Source: Paraburkholderia unamae
GTDB lineage: Bacteria > Pseudomonadota > Gammaproteobacteria > Burkholderiales > Burkholderiaceae
Direction of reading: 5' to 3'
Length of the DNA: 64,000 nt
Assembly (NCBI RefSeq): GCF_003268775.1
Contig: NZ_QLSU01000002.1
Location: forward strand, 1-64,000
Shown: positions 8,342 through 18,760 of the stretch, one piece after another
Layout: each line of letters begins with the position of its first letter
How positions within the stretch are numbered: the first letter of the stretch is position 1
Notes under the pieces: model-generated
Databases searched by the model: none
Seen by the model: the letters and a program-made list of their open reading frames with translations, nothing else
Told to the model about the DNA's origin: nothing
Made by a program: the position numbers and the translations under genes

Positions 8342-8836
8342 TCAACGAATAGGCAGCGCCGTCGTTTCCTTGAAGGTTTCGAGCGAAAAGCTCGATTTCA
8401 CGTCGACCACCGAGGGATGGTGCAGCAACTGGTCCTGCACGAAGCGCGAGAAGTGCGCCATGTCCTCCACCTGCACGCGCAGCAGAAAATCCATGTCGCC
8501 CGTCATGGCGTGGCAGGCCACCACTTCCGGCCAGGTCTGCACGGCCGCGCGAAACAGCTCCGCGTGCGTCACGCCCTCGCGCCCCGCCGCCGTGGGTCCG
8601 CGCTTTTCCAGCCGCACGTTCACATAGGCGAGCAAGTCGAGCCCGAGCTTCTGGGCGTCGAGCAACGCCACATAGCCGCGTATCACGCCACCCTCTTCCA
8701 GCCGCCGGATGCGTCGCAGGCAAGGGCTGGGCGAGAGATTCACGCGCTCGGCGATCTCCTGGTTCGAGAGCCGGCCGTTCTCCTGAAGAATCCCCAGAAT
8801 ACGCCTGTCGATCGCGTCTAATTCGATGGTTGCCAT
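8342..8836 (-). CDS. Lrp/AsnC-family transcriptional regulator
   Basis: 164 residues. The N-terminal winged helix-turn-helix runs from [16 protein letters not shown] to [20 protein letters not shown] (residues 1-60). The C-terminal RAM ligand-binding domain shows [14 protein letters not shown]. Lrp/AsnC proteins respond to amino acids. It is divergent from hppD, with a 139-base shared promoter region, so control of tyrosine and phenylalanine catabolism is a reasonable inference. The effector is not determinable from sequence. Confidence 0.9.
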   Translation of the reverse strand: MATIELDAIDRRILGILQENGRLSNQEIAERVNLSPSPCLRRIRRLEEGGVIRGYVALLDAQKLGLDLLAYVNVRLEKRGPTAAGREGVTHAELFRAAVQTWPEVVACHAMTGDMDFLLRVQVEDMAHFSRFVQDQLLHHPSVVDVKSSFSLETFKETTALPIR

Positions 8837-8975
8837 TTTCTGCCGTCCAAGCGTTCACTCAAGGCAGTTTATAGCGCAAACAGATGACAACGCGACCCAA
8901 CTCGCAAGTTTTCTCCCAATACGGCGGTCTACACTTTCCTCACGAAATTTGACCTACAGCAGTCAGGAGACAACC

Positions 8976-10073
8976 ATGCAGGTCCCCACCTGGGAGAACC
9001 CCGTCGGCACCGACGGCTTCGAATTCATCGAATACACCGCACCGGACCCCAAGGCGCTCGGCAAGCTGTTCGAGCGCATGGGCTTCACGGCCATCGCACG
9101 CCATCGCCACAAGGATGTGACGCTTTACCGTCAGGGCGACATCAACTTCATCGTCAACGGCGAGCCCGACTCGTTCGCGCAACGCTTCGCGCGCCTGCAC
9201 GGCCCGTCGATCTGCGCGATCGCGTTCCGCGTGCAGGACGCCGCCAAGGCGTACAAGCACGCGCTCGAACTGGGCGCATGGGGCTTCGACAACAAGACGG
9301 GCCCGATGGAGCTGAACATTCCGGCCATCAAGGGCATTGGCGATTCGCTGATCTATTTCGTCGACCGCTGGCGCGGCAAGAACGGCGCGGCGCCGGGCAG
9401 CATTGGCGACATCAGCATCTATGACGTCGACTTCGAACCGATTGCGGGCGCCGAGCAGAACCCGGTCGGCCACGGCCTCACCTATATCGACCACCTCACG
9501 CACAACGTCCATCGCGGCCGCATGAACGAATGGGCGGAGTTCTACGAACGCCTCTTCAACTTCCGCGAAATCCGCTACTTCGACATCGAAGGCAAGGTGA
9601 CGGGCGTGAAGTCGAAGGCGATGACCTCGCCCTGCGGCAAGATCCGCATCCCGATCAACGAAGAAGGCGGCGAGACGGCGGGCCAGATCCAGGAATACCT
9701 CGACGCCTATCACGGCGAGGGCATCCAGCACATCGCGCTCGGCACGAACGACATCTACGGCACGGTGGATGGCCTGCGCGCCTCGAAGATCGCGCTGCTC
9801 GACACCATCGACACGTACTACGAGCTCGTGAACCGCCGCATCCCCGGCCACACCGAGCCGCTGGACGAGCTCAAGAAGCGCAAGATCCTGATCGACGGCT
9901 TGCCCGAAGACCTGCTGCTGCAAATCTTCACGGAAAACCAGATCGGGCCGATCTTCTTCGAGATCATCCAGCGCAAGGGCAATCAGGGCTTCGGCGAGGG
10001 CAACTTCAAGGCGCTGTTCGAGTCGATCGAACTCGACCAGATCCGCCGCGGCGTGGTGCAGGACAAGGCCTGA
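8976..10073 (+). CDS. hppD: 4-hydroxyphenylpyruvate dioxygenase
   Basis: A 365-residue non-haem Fe(II) dioxygenase that converts 4-hydroxyphenylpyruvate to homogentisate in tyrosine degradation. Two vicinal-oxygen-chelate halves are present. The likely iron ligands are His173 (YIDHLT), His252 (GIQHIAL) and Glu329 ([10 protein letters not shown]). The C-terminal gate helix [15 protein letters not shown] is conserved. The start at 8976 follows CAGGAGA; the upstream frame would run back into the Lrp gene promoter. A -10-like TACACT lies at 8930. Homogentisate dioxygenase is not in the window. Confidence 0.95.
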   Translation: MQVPTWENPVGTDGFEFIEYTAPDPKALGKLFERMGFTAIARHRHKDVTLYRQGDINFIVNGEPDSFAQRFARLHGPSICAIAFRVQDAAKAYKHALELGAWGFDNKTGPMELNIPAIKGIGDSLIYFVDRWRGKNGAAPGSIGDISIYDVDFEPIAGAEQNPVGHGLTYIDHLTHNVHRGRMNEWAEFYERLFNFREIRYFDIEGKVTGVKSKAMTSPCGKIRIPINEEGGETAGQIQEYLDAYHGEGIQHIALGTNDIYGTVDGLRASKIALLDTIDTYYELVNRRIPGHTEPLDELKKRKILIDGLPEDLLLQIFTENQIGPIFFEIIQRKGNQGFGEGNFKALFESIELDQIRRGVVQDKA

Positions 10074-10132
10074 TCCGCACAGGCCGCTTGGCGCAGCCAA
10101 TCAGAGCGGCCAAATCCGGCCAACGCAAAACA

Positions 10133-10166
10133 AAAAGGGCGAAGATCACGCGATCTTCGCCCTTTT
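10133..10166 (+). terminator. Rho-independent terminator after hppD
   Basis: A perfect 15-base stem (AAAAGGGCGAAGATC and complement) with an ACGC loop at 10148..10151 and flanking A and T tracts. It can act on both strands, closing hppD on the plus strand and the small exported-protein gene on the minus strand. Confidence 0.92.
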
Positions 10167-10241
10167 CACTTTTGAATCCGCCGCCGCACACCTCGGCGAC
10201 GGATTCAGATGAATGGCAATGCTGCGCTGATCAGCGCGGCA

Positions 10242-10430
10242 TCAGGATTTGCGCTCGGCCTTCACGGCCGGCATGACGTTCGTTTCAGCCTTGGCGCTCA
10301 GCGTGTACTGGGCGCATCGGGTCGTCGCACTCTCGCCGCTCTTCGTGCTGGCGTTCGAATGCAAGGGCGCGCTCATGGCAAAGAACGCAGCCGAGACCGT
10401 CAGAAAGGTCTGGATATGTCGATTATTCAT
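10242..10430 (-). CDS. Small exported protein, unknown function
   Basis: A 62-residue frame with a plausible signal peptide (NNRHIQTFLTVSAAFFAMSA, cleavage near SNA-ST). A GGAG ribosome-binding site lies 7 bases before the ATG at 10430. The mature part is about 35 residues, rich in Ser, Thr, Ala and Lys, with a single Cys. I do not recognise a family. The gene points toward the hppD terminator. Support is signal peptide plus ribosome-binding site only; an overlapping plus-strand frame at 10249..10488 looks less gene-like. Confidence 0.5.
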   Translation of the reverse strand: MNNRHIQTFLTVSAAFFAMSAPLHSNASTKSGESATTRCAQYTLSAKAETNVMPAVKAERKS

Positions 10431-10861
10431 GCTGGACTCCTTTTTTTGGACTGCCTTTCGCAGTAGTACCCCTTTTAATAACTGTTAACAGCCAGGGAAG
10501 CTGCGCGGTTCGCACAGGTGAGGGAGTTAGACAGGATATTCAAGACCGGTTCCGAGGTAGTGCAAGTTTTACACGTTGTTACTCCTCAGAGGAATTCGAT
10601 ACATCCTTTATTACACGGGTGTTTCAGCCTGCTTTCGCGACACGCTGACGCAGGCTGCGCAGCAGACTCAACCCCAGGCCCGAAAGATGCAGCGCAATGC
10701 GCTCTGCCCCACCCGCCGGCCAGAGCGGCGGGTTTGTCCGAGTGCTACTATCGAACAAAAGAAGCCAATATGGCGACCCCGGCCAACGCATTCACAAGAT
10801 GCCGAGGTCCTGAAGTTCTGGCGATCCCACAACGGATTGGTTGGATGGAGGAAGACACATA
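10431..10861. other. 431-base spacer before the fused oxidoreductase gene
   Basis: Lower-GC non-coding stretch that must hold the promoters of the small exported-protein gene (minus) and of the oxidoreductase (plus). A hairpin with arms ACCCGCCG/CGGCGGGT sits at 10711..10733, followed only by TTTG. It could be a weak attenuator or just leader structure. No convincing gene or RNA was seen. Confidence 0.5.
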
Positions 10862-13800
10862 ATGAATGCCCCGCTAGACGCAGGTCAGCGCGCTTCGCTC
10901 GAAGCCGCACTCGCTTCCGTCACGCTCGACGATAAATACACCCTCGAACGCGGCCGCGCGTACATGAGCGGCATCCAGGCGCTGGTCCGCCTGCCGATGC
11001 TGCAACAGGAACGCGACAAGGCCGCCGGTCTCAATACCGCGGGGTTCATCTCTGGCTATCGTGGCTCGCCGCTCGGCGGTCTCGATCAGTCCCTCTGGAA
11101 AGCGAAGCAGCATCTCGCCGCGCATCAGATCGTCTTTCAGCCCGGTGTGAACGAAGATCTCGCCGCGACCGCCGTCTGGGGCTCGCAGCAGGTCAACCTG
11201 TACCCGTCGGCGAAGTACGACGGCGTGTTTTCGATGTGGTACGGCAAGGGCCCCGGCGTCGATCGCAGCGGCGACGTGTTCAAGCACGGCAACTCGGCCG
11301 GTTCATCGCCGCACGGCGGCGTGCTCGTGCTCGCCGGCGACGACCACGCGGCCAAGTCGTCCACGCTCGCGCACCAGTCGGAGCACATTTTCAAGGCCTG
11401 CGGCCTGCCGGTGCTGTTCCCTTCGAACGTGCAGGAATACCTCGACTTCGGCCTGCACGGCTGGGCGATGAGCCGCTATTCCGGTCTCTGGGTCGCGATG
11501 AAGTGCGTGACCGACGTGGTCGAATCGTCGGCTTCGGTCGAGATCGACCCGCATCGCACGCGCATCATCCTGCCGGAAGACTTCGCGATGCCCGAGGGCG
11601 GCCTGAACATCCGCTGGCCCGATCCGCCGCTCGTGCAGGAAGCGCGTCTGCTCGACTACAAGTGGTACGCCGGTCTCGCCTACGTGCGCGCGAACAAGCT
11701 CGACCGGGTCGAGATCGACTCGCCGCACGCGCGCTTCGGCATCATGACGGGCGGCAAGGCGTATCTCGACGTGCGCCAGGCGCTCACCGACCTCGGTCTC
11801 GACGACGAAACCTGCTCGCGCATCGGTATCCGCCTCTACAAGGTGGGCTGCGTGTGGCCGCTCGAGGCGCAGGGCGCGCACGCGTTCGCGCGCGGGCTCG
11901 ACGAGATTCTCGTAGTCGAGGAAAAGCGCCAGATCCTCGAATACGCGATCAAGGAAGAGTTGTACAACTGGCCCGACGCGCAGCGTCCGCGCGTGTACGG
12001 CAAGTTCGACGAGAAGGACGGCGCAGGCGGCGAGTGGTCGGTGCCGATGGGAAACTGGCTCCTGCCCGCGCACTACGAGCTTTCGCCCGCGATCATCGCC
12101 AAGGCCATCGCCACGCGCCTGGACAAGTTCGAACTGCCCTCCGACGTGCGCGCGCGCATCGCCGCGCGCATGACCGTGATCGAGGCAAAGGAAAAGGCGC
12201 TCGCGAAGCCCCGCGTGCAGGTCGAGCGCAAGCCGTGGTTCTGCTCCGGCTGCCCGCACAACACGTCGACCAACGTGCCCGAAGGCTCGCGCGCGATGGC
12301 CGGCATCGGCTGCCACTACATGACCGTGTGGATGGACCGCAGCACGAGCACGTTCAGCCAGATGGGCGGCGAAGGCGTGGCGTGGGTCGGCCAGGCCCCG
12401 TTCACGAACGACAAGCACGTGTTCGCGAATCTCGGCGACGGCACCTACTTCCATTCCGGGCTGCTCGCCATCCGGGCGGCGATCGCCTCGAAGGCGAACA
12501 TCACCTACAAGATCCTCTATAACGACGCCGTTGCGATGACGGGCGGCCAGCCGGTGGACGGCACGCTCACCGTGCCGCAGATCACGCATCAGGTCGCCGC
12601 CGAAGGCGCCGCGAAGATCGCGATCGTCACCGACGAACCCGGGAAGTACGAAGGGGAACCGGCCACGAAGCTCGCGCCGGGCGTGACGATCCATCACCGC
12701 GATCAGCTCGACGCGATCCAGCGCGAACTGCGCGAGATTCCCGGCACGACGATCCTGATCTACGACCAGACCTGCGCGACCGAAAAGCGCCGCCGCCGCA
12801 AGCGCGGCGCGTATCCCGATCCGGCAAAGCGCGTGGTGATCAACGAGGCCGTGTGCGAAGGTTGCGGCGACTGCTCGGTGCAGTCGAACTGCCTGAGCGT
12901 CGAGCCGCTCGACACCGAATACGGCACGAAGCGGCAGATCAACCAGTCCACCTGCAACAAGGACTTCTCGTGCCTGAAGGGCTTCTGCCCGAGCTTCGTG
13001 ACGGTGGAAGGCGGCCAGTTGCGCAAGCCGAAAGCGAACGGCGTGGCGAGCGAATCGATGCCGGGCGTGCCGACGCCTGACGTGCCCGCCATCGGCCGCC
13101 CGTATGGCGTGCTCGTGACGGGCGTGGGCGGCACGGGCGTCGTGACCATCGGCGCGCTGCTCGGCATGGCCGCGCACCTCGAAGCCAAGGGCGTGACGGT
13201 GCTCGACGTGACGGGCCTGGCGCAAAAAGGCGGCGCGGTGATGAGCCACGTTCAGATCGCCAACCGCCCCGACGACATCCACGCCACGCGCATCGCCATG
13301 GGCGAGGCGAACCTCGTGATCGGCTGCGACGCCATCGTCACGGCCGGCGACGACTGCGTCTCGCGCATGCAGGAAGGCGAAACGCACGTGGTGCTCAACA
13401 GCGCGCCCACGCCGACCGCCGAGTTCATCAAGAACCCGCAGTGGCAATTCCCGGGCTCGAACACCGAGGCCGACGTGCGCGCGGCGGCGGGCACGGACAA
13501 CGTCGCGACCGTCGATGCGAACCGCTACGCGCTCGCGCTGCTCGGCGACGCGATCTACACGAACCCGTTCGTGCTCGGTTACGCATGGCAAAAGGGCTGG
13601 CTGCCGCTCACGCACGAGTCGCTCGTGCGCGCGATCGAGTTGAACGCCGTGCAGGTCGAGAAGAATCTCGCGGCATTCGAGTGGGGCCGCCGCGTGGCGC
13701 ATGATCGCGCGGCTGTCGATCAACTGGTGAAGCGCCCGCTGCCCGAGCAAAACGCCGACGCTGTGGGCGCGAAGATCGTCTCGCTGCACACGCCCAAGGC

Positions 13801-14464
13801 GCTCGACACGCTCATCGAAAAGCGCGCGCAGTATCTCGCCGCGTATCAGAACGAGGCGTATGCGCAGCGCTATCGGGCATTCGTCGACGACGTGCGCCGG
13901 GCCGAGGCGAAGCTCGAACATCCGGACGGCCAGTCCCCGCTCACCGAAGCCGTGGCGAAGAACCTGCACAAGCTGATGGCCTACAAGGACGAGTATGAGG
14001 TCGCACGACTCTATGCCGATCCGGCGTTCGTCGAAAAGATCAGGGCAAGCTTCGAAGGCGACTGGAAGCTCAACTTCCATCTCGCGCCGCCCTCGTTCGC
14101 GAAGCACGACGACAAGGGCAAGCTCGTGAAGAAGCAGTACGGCCCGCGCATGCTCTCCGCCATGCGTATGCTCGCGAAGTTCAGGTTCCTGCGCGGCACG
14201 GCGCTCGATCCGTTTGGCCGCACGGAGGAACGCCGCCATGAGCGCGCGCTGATCGGCGAGTACGAAGCGTTGATGCGCGAGGTGATCGGCGGGCTTGGCG
14301 AGGCGAATCTGCCGCTCGCGGTGGAACTCGCGAACCTGCCCGACGCGATTCGCGGCTACGGCCACGTCAAGGAAAACAACCTCACGGCCACGCGTGCGAA
14401 GTGGGCGACGTTGCTCGCGAAGTGGCGCTCGCCGGAAAACGGCGCCGCGCGGCACGCGGCTTGA
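10862..14464 (+). CDS. Fused indolepyruvate ferredoxin oxidoreductase family protein
   Basis: A 1200-residue single-chain 2-oxoacid:ferredoxin oxidoreductase. The N-terminal TPP-enzyme part starts near residue 35 and includes FISGYRGSPLGG. The central TPP-binding part shows FCSGCPHNTSTN and NLGDGTYFHSG. A cysteine-rich [4Fe-4S] segment near residues 665-715 shows CEGCGDCSVQSNC and CLKGFCPSF. A gamma-type domain starts near residue 745 with VTGVGGTGVVTIG. The family decarboxylates arylpyruvates to aryl-acyl-CoA. Its place after hppD, and near the phenylacetyl-CoA pathway, fits aromatic amino acid breakdown. Start chosen for the upstream GGAGGA and the N-terminus MNAPLDAGQ. Confidence 0.88.
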   Translation: MNAPLDAGQRASLEAALASVTLDDKYTLERGRAYMSGIQALVRLPMLQQERDKAAGLNTAGFISGYRGSPLGGLDQSLWKAKQHLAAHQIVFQPGVNEDLAATAVWGSQQVNLYPSAKYDGVFSMWYGKGPGVDRSGDVFKHGNSAGSSPHGGVLVLAGDDHAAKSSTLAHQSEHIFKACGLPVLFPSNVQEYLDFGLHGWAMSRYSGLWVAMKCVTDVVESSASVEIDPHRTRIILPEDFAMPEGGLNIRWPDPPLVQEARLLDYKWYAGLAYVRANKLDRVEIDSPHARFGIMTGGKAYLDVRQALTDLGLDDETCSRIGIRLYKVGCVWPLEAQGAHAFARGLDEILVVEEKRQILEYAIKEELYNWPDAQRPRVYGKFDEKDGAGGEWSVPMGNWLLPAHYELSPAIIAKAIATRLDKFELPSDVRARIAARMTVIEAKEKALAKPRVQVERKPWFCSGCPHNTSTNVPEGSRAMAGIGCHYMTVWMDRSTSTFSQMGGEGVAWVGQAPFTNDKHVFANLGDGTYFHSGLLAIRAAIASKANITYKILYNDAVAMTGGQPVDGTLTVPQITHQVAAEGAAKIAIVTDEPGKYEGEPATKLAPGVTIHHRDQLDAIQRELREIPGTTILIYDQTCATEKRRRRKRGAYPDPAKRVVINEAVCEGCGDCSVQSNCLSVEPLDTEYGTKRQINQSTCNKDFSCLKGFCPSFVTVEGGQLRKPKANGVASESMPGVPTPDVPAIGRPYGVLVTGVGGTGVVTIGALLGMAAHLEAKGVTVLDVTGLAQKGGAVMSHVQIANRPDDIHATRIAMGEANLVIGCDAIVTAGDDCVSRMQEGETHVVLNSAPTPTAEFIKNPQWQFPGSNTEADVRAAAGTDNVATVDANRYALALLGDAIYTNPFVLGYAWQKGWLPLTHESLVRAIELNAVQVEKNLAAFEWGRRVAHDRAAVDQLVKRPLPEQNADAVGAKIVSLHTPKALDTLIEKRAQYLAAYQNEAYAQRYRAFVDDVRRAEAKLEHPDGQSPLTEAVAKNLHKLMAYKDEYEVARLYADPAFVEKIRASFEGDWKLNFHLAPPSFAKHDDKGKLVKKQYGPRMLSAMRMLAKFRFLRGTALDPFGRTEERRHERALIGEYEALMREVIGGLGEANLPLAVELANLPDAIRGYGHVKENNLTATRAKWATLLAKWRSPENGAARHAA

Positions 14465-14487
14465 GGCCTGCTTGAAGCGGTAAAAAC

Positions 14488-14520
14488 AAAGGGCGCTCCG
14501 TGCAACACGGAGCGCCCTTT
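14488..14520 (+). terminator. Bidirectional terminator between the oxidoreductase gene and maeB
   Basis: Perfect 15-base stem AAAGGGCGCTCCGTG and complement with a CAA loop (14503..14505), ending in T-rich sequence. It lies 24 bases after the oxidoreductase stop and 30 bases before the maeB stop, so it likely serves both convergent genes. Confidence 0.9.
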
Positions 14521-14549
14521 TCACATCAGGCGATCATCCGGAGCGCGGC

Positions 14550-16835
14550 TTACTTCGCCGCCGCCTTCGCCACGTTGGCGTTGGCCGAAGCCACCGCCGT
14601 CATGTTGATGATGCGCCGCACGGTCGCCGCCGGCGTGAGGATGTGCACCGGCTTCGACGCGCCCAGCAGGAACGGACCGACCGTCACGCCTTCGCCGCCA
14701 ATCACCTTCAGCAGGTTGTAGGCGATGTTGGCCGCTTCCACGTTCGGCATGATCAGCAGGTTTGCTTCGCCCGTGAGCGTGGTGCCCGGGAACGACTGCT
14801 TGCGGATCAGTTCCGAAAGCGCCGCGTCGCCGTGCATTTCGCCGTCCACTTCGAGTTGCGGCGCGCGCGCGGCGATCAGCTCACGCGCGGCCTGCATGCG
14901 CTGCGAGGTCGACGAACGCACGCTGCCGAAGTTCGAGCTCGAAAGCAGCGCGACCTTCGGCGTGATGCCGAATTTCTCGATTTCGCGCGAGGCGAGAATC
15001 GTCATGTCGGCGAGTTGCTCGGCGCTCGGCACTTCGTTCACGTAGGTGTCGCTGATGAAGATGTTGCGGCCCGGCAGCATCAGCAGGTTCATCGCCGCGT
15101 AGTTCTCGGATTCCTTGGCCTTGCCGAACACCTGATCGACGAACTTCAGATGATAGTCGAAGCTGTTGAGCAGACCGCAGATCATGCCGTCGGCGTCGCC
15201 CAGATGCACGAGGATCGCGCCGATCAGCGTGTTGAACTTGCGCACCGACGCCTTCGCCACGTCAGGCGTGATGCCCTGGCGCGCACCGAGTTCGTGATAC
15301 GCCTGCCAGCTTTTCTGGAAGCGCGGATCGTCTTCGGGATCGACGATCTCGAAGTCGGTGCCCGGACGCAGCTTCGAGCCCATCTTCTTCAGGCGCATTT
15401 CCACGACCGAAGGACGGCCCACGATGATCGGCCTGGCGATCTTCTCGGTCAGCACGAACTGCGCGGCGCGCAGCACGCGCTCGTCTTCGCCCTCGGCGAA
15501 CACGATGCGCGCGCAGTTGGCCTTGGCCGCCGCGAACACCGGACGCATCACCATGCCCGAGCGGTAGACCGTCGCGCCAAGCTGCTCGCGGTAGGCTTCC
15601 ATGTCCTCGATCGGACGCGTCGCCACGCCCGAATCCATCGCGGCCTGCGCCACAGCGGGCGCGATCTTGATGATGAGGCGCGGATCGAAAGGCTTCGGAA
15701 TCAGGTACTCGGGGCCGAATTCGAGCGTGTGACCTTCATAAGCCTTCGCCACTTCGTCGCCCTGGTCGGTTTCCTCGGCCAGTTCGGCAATCGCGCGCAC
15801 GCATGCGAGCTTCATCTCTTCCGTGATGGTCGTCGCGCCCACGTCCAGCGCGCCGCGGAAGATGAACGGGAAGCACAGCACGTTGTTGACCTGGTTCGGA
15901 TAGTCCGAACGGCCCGTGGCGATGATCGCGTCCGGGCGCACCTTCTTCGCTTCTTCCGGGCGGATTTCCGGCTCCGGGTTGGCGAGCGCCAGGATCAGCG
16001 GCTTGTCGCCCATTTCCTTGACCATCTCGGGCTTGAGCACACCGGCGCTCGAGCAGCCGAGGAACACATCGGCGCCCTTGATGGCGTCGCCGAGCGCGCG
16101 CGCTTCGGTGTTGGCCGCGTAGCGCGCCTTCGACGGATCGAGATTGCCGCGACCTTCGTAGATCACGCCCTTCGAGTCGGTGACGAGGATGTTGTCTTTC
16201 TTGAGGCCCAACTTCACGAGCAGGTCCAGACATGCAATCGCCGCCGCGCCCGCGCCCGAGCACACGAGCTTCACGCTGCCGAGTTCCTTGCCCACGACCT
16301 TCAGGCCGTTGAGGATCGCCGCCGACGCGATGATGGCCGTGCCGTGCTGGTCGTCGTGGAAGACGGGGATCTTCATGCGCTCGCGCAGCTTCTGCTCGAT
16401 GTAGAAGCACTCGGGCGCCTTGATGTCTTCGAGGTTGATGCCGCCGAGCGTCGGCTCGAGCATCGCGATGGCGTCGACCAGCTTGTCCGGATCGAGTTCG
16501 TCGAGTTCGATGTCGAACACGTCGATGCCGGCGAACTTCTTGAAGAGGCAGCCCTTGCCTTCCATCACCGGCTTGGCCGCGAGCGGGCCGATGTTGCCAA
16601 GGCCGAGCACGGCCGTACCGTTGGTCACGACGCCCACGAGATTGGCGCGCGAGGTGTACTTCTGCGCATCGAGCGGATCGGCGTGAATCGCCTCGCACGC
16701 GGCCGCGACGCCCGGCGAGTACGCGAGCGACAGATCGAGCTGGTTCGACAGCGGCTTGGTCGGCGTGACCGAAATCTTGCCGGGCCTCGGATTCTGGTGA
16801 TACGCGAGGGCGCTTTGCTTCAGTTGTTCATCCAT
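14550..16835 (-). CDS. maeB: NADP-dependent malic enzyme with phosphotransacetylase-like tail
   Basis: 761 residues, the standard long MaeB form. It decarboxylates malate to pyruvate, making NADPH. The N-terminal malic domain shows [14 protein letters not shown], and the NAD(P)-binding domain includes [15 protein letters not shown] and [10 protein letters not shown]. From about residue 430 a PTA/PTB-like domain follows ([20 protein letters not shown]), thought to be regulatory. Start at 16835 ([10 protein letters not shown]) follows family practice; the frame continues upstream to 16928 without similarity. It is monocistronic and convergent with the preceding oxidoreductase. Confidence 0.95.
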   Translation of the reverse strand: MDEQLKQSALAYHQNPRPGKISVTPTKPLSNQLDLSLAYSPGVAAACEAIHADPLDAQKYTSRANLVGVVTNGTAVLGLGNIGPLAAKPVMEGKGCLFKKFAGIDVFDIELDELDPDKLVDAIAMLEPTLGGINLEDIKAPECFYIEQKLRERMKIPVFHDDQHGTAIIASAAILNGLKVVGKELGSVKLVCSGAGAAAIACLDLLVKLGLKKDNILVTDSKGVIYEGRGNLDPSKARYAANTEARALGDAIKGADVFLGCSSAGVLKPEMVKEMGDKPLILALANPEPEIRPEEAKKVRPDAIIATGRSDYPNQVNNVLCFPFIFRGALDVGATTITEEMKLACVRAIAELAEETDQGDEVAKAYEGHTLEFGPEYLIPKPFDPRLIIKIAPAVAQAAMDSGVATRPIEDMEAYREQLGATVYRSGMVMRPVFAAAKANCARIVFAEGEDERVLRAAQFVLTEKIARPIIVGRPSVVEMRLKKMGSKLRPGTDFEIVDPEDDPRFQKSWQAYHELGARQGITPDVAKASVRKFNTLIGAILVHLGDADGMICGLLNSFDYHLKFVDQVFGKAKESENYAAMNLLMLPGRNIFISDTYVNEVPSAEQLADMTILASREIEKFGITPKVALLSSSNFGSVRSSTSQRMQAARELIAARAPQLEVDGEMHGDAALSELIRKQSFPGTTLTGEANLLIMPNVEAANIAYNLLKVIGGEGVTVGPFLLGASKPVHILTPAATVRRIINMTAVASANANVAKAAAK

Positions 16836-17083
16836 TTTCAGGCCTGCCTGGACGTGAGAGACGTGAGAGAGAGAATGTTTTATGTTCGTAAGCCCGCCGG
16901 CTGGCGCATCGGCGCATTGGCGTATCACGCCACGCGAGCGTCCCAGCGGGGCCGATTAGTGTACACCTCGTGCCCTACGCGTCCACGTGGGTCAAAGACT
17001 GATACCGGGAATTCGCCCGGCCAATCACGCGCCGTGCCGCCACGCGACGTGGCGCGCTCTTTTGTCTTATGTTTGAACGACGC

Positions 17084-18331
17084 TCAGTCGAGCGCGGCGC
17101 CCCGGCGTTCGGGAATCAGGAAGAGCGTGGCGAGGATGTCGAGCACGTAGATGGCGGCGAGCATGCCGAGCGCCGCCGTGAACGAATAACGCGCGGCCAG
17201 CGCGCCCACGGCGAGCGGCCCGAAGCCGCCCACGGCGCGGCCGATGTTGAAGAGCACGTTTTGCGCGGTGGCGCGCGCCGCGGTCGGGTACAGCTCGGAA
17301 ATGAGCGCGCCATAGCCGCCGATCATTCCGTTCACGAACACGCCCATCGCCGCGCCGCCGATCAGGAGCGCGAACGGCGTGGAAAGCTGCGCGTAGACGA
17401 ACACCATGACCACGGCGCCCGCCTGATAAAACAGAAACGCGGGCCGGCGGCCGAACCGGTCGGCCGCGATGCCGAACAACCAGATGCCGAGCGCCATGCC
17501 GGCCACCGTTGCGGCGGTCCAGAGGCCGGACTTCGTGAGCGAATAGCCGAAGGCCTTCGAAAGGTACGCGGGCAGCCAGATCATCAGCCCGTAGTAGCCG
17601 AAGTTCTGCACCGAGCACAGTATCGCCACGCCGAAGCTCGCACGCGCGGTGCGCGCGTCGGCCACGAGCATGCGCAGCGCGCGCGGACGCTCGGCTTTGG
17701 CGGACGCGGCCATGCGCTGCGCATGCTCGACGAAGAGTTCGGGCTCCTCCACGCGGCGGCGCACGACGAACGAGACGACGGCCGGCAGCAGCCCGATCGC
17801 GAACATGCCGCGCCAGCCGATCACGGGCAGCAGCAACGGCGTGAGCAGCGCAGCGGCCAGCACGCCCAGTTGCCAGCCGAGCCCGACATACGACGACGCC
17901 CGCGCGCGCAGCCGCGCGGGCCACGCCTCGGCGACGAGCGCCATGCCGATGCCGAACTCCCCGCCAAGCCCGATGCCCGCGATCGTGCGGTAGACGAGCA
18001 GGTCGGCATAGCCGCGCGCGAGCGCGCACATGCCGGTGAAGACCGCGAACAGCAGAATGGTCCACGTGAGCACGCGCACGCGCCCGTAGCGGTCGCTCAG
18101 GAGCCCGAAGACGATGCCGCCCACGACCGCGCCAACCAGCGTCCACGTGACGAGCGCACCGGCCTGCGCGCCGCTCAAATGGAGATCGGCGCTGATCGCG
18201 GGCAGCATGAAGCCGAGCATCAGCAGATCGAAGCCGTCCATTGCATAGCCGAGCACCGAGGCGACGAGCGCACGCAGGGCGTGGCCACGCGCGGCGGCGG
18301 CTGAGGTGGCGGGCGGGGAAACGACGGTCAT
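17084..18331 (-). CDS. MFS transporter, aromatic acid:H+ symporter type
   Basis: A 415-residue, 12-helix major facilitator. The first helix carries the DGFD motif (AMDGFDLLMLGFMLPAI) seen in the aromatic acid/H+ symporter family. Motif A is GLLSDRYGRVRV, and a related loop in the second half reads IAADRFGRRPAF. The substrate is not certain: an aromatic acid fits the motif and the nearby catabolic genes, but other carboxylates are possible. The gene is read away from pyrE and has no operon partner. Confidence 0.85.
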   Translation of the reverse strand: MTVVSPPATSAAAARGHALRALVASVLGYAMDGFDLLMLGFMLPAISADLHLSGAQAGALVTWTLVGAVVGGIVFGLLSDRYGRVRVLTWTILLFAVFTGMCALARGYADLLVYRTIAGIGLGGEFGIGMALVAEAWPARLRARASSYVGLGWQLGVLAAALLTPLLLPVIGWRGMFAIGLLPAVVSFVVRRRVEEPELFVEHAQRMAASAKAERPRALRMLVADARTARASFGVAILCSVQNFGYYGLMIWLPAYLSKAFGYSLTKSGLWTAATVAGMALGIWLFGIAADRFGRRPAFLFYQAGAVVMVFVYAQLSTPFALLIGGAAMGVFVNGMIGGYGALISELYPTAARATAQNVLFNIGRAVGGFGPLAVGALAARYSFTAALGMLAAIYVLDILATLFLIPERRGAALD

Positions 18332-18760
18332 GGGGGGATCCTGAGGAACGGGCGCGCATGCGGGAACGCGACCCGGCGTGAGTGTAAAGGCGCTGCACAG
18401 GCGTCACAACCCGGAAACAAAGCGCGAAACCAGGTGGAAAAGTCAGTGGCAAGCAACCGGAAAACAAGCGCGACGCCCGGCTGGCAATGCCGCCCGGCGT
18501 TCGCGCCCCACATAGCCGCCGATGGTTGCCGGCGACGACTCGTCGGCGGCCGTCAAGTCGGGTAAAATACCGGCCTACGCGCGCAAGAGAAGCCGTCCGG
18601 ACCGAGCGAGTCAGTCTGACAGAACGTCGGATGAAGTCAGACGATCCACGCCCCCGGACCGCGCACCGCCGGCGCCGAAGCCATGCTTCGCGCCGGCCGT
18701 GCCAGCGCCACCGGGCCACGCGCCCACCCTCCTCCCGCACTCATACCCAAGGATTCGCCC
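18332..18760. other. 429-base divergent spacer upstream of pyrE
   Basis: Shared upstream region of the MFS gene (minus) and pyrE (plus). A TAAAAT -10-like hexamer at 18563..18568 is the best pyrE promoter candidate, without a good -35. This leaves a leader of nearly 190 bases, which includes GTCAG-T-CTGAC (18608..18618). No gene was seen; the open frame running into pyrE from 18683 has no family similarity. Confidence 0.45.

Noticed and set aside
11303..14524. Minus-strand open frame of over 1000 codons opposite the oxidoreductase gene
   Set aside because: It mirrors a real gene with clear domains. Its composition is Arg/His/Ala/Val-rich without any motif, the usual antisense shadow in high-GC DNA.
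16855..16880. GTGAGAGA direct repeats before maeB
   Set aside because: Only a few short purine-rich repeats with no wider unit; taken as simple sequence in the leader.
14643..17150. Plus-strand open frame of about 835 codons opposite maeB
   Set aside because: The maeB frame has complete malic-enzyme and PTA-like domains. The opposite frame is compositionally biased and has no family features.
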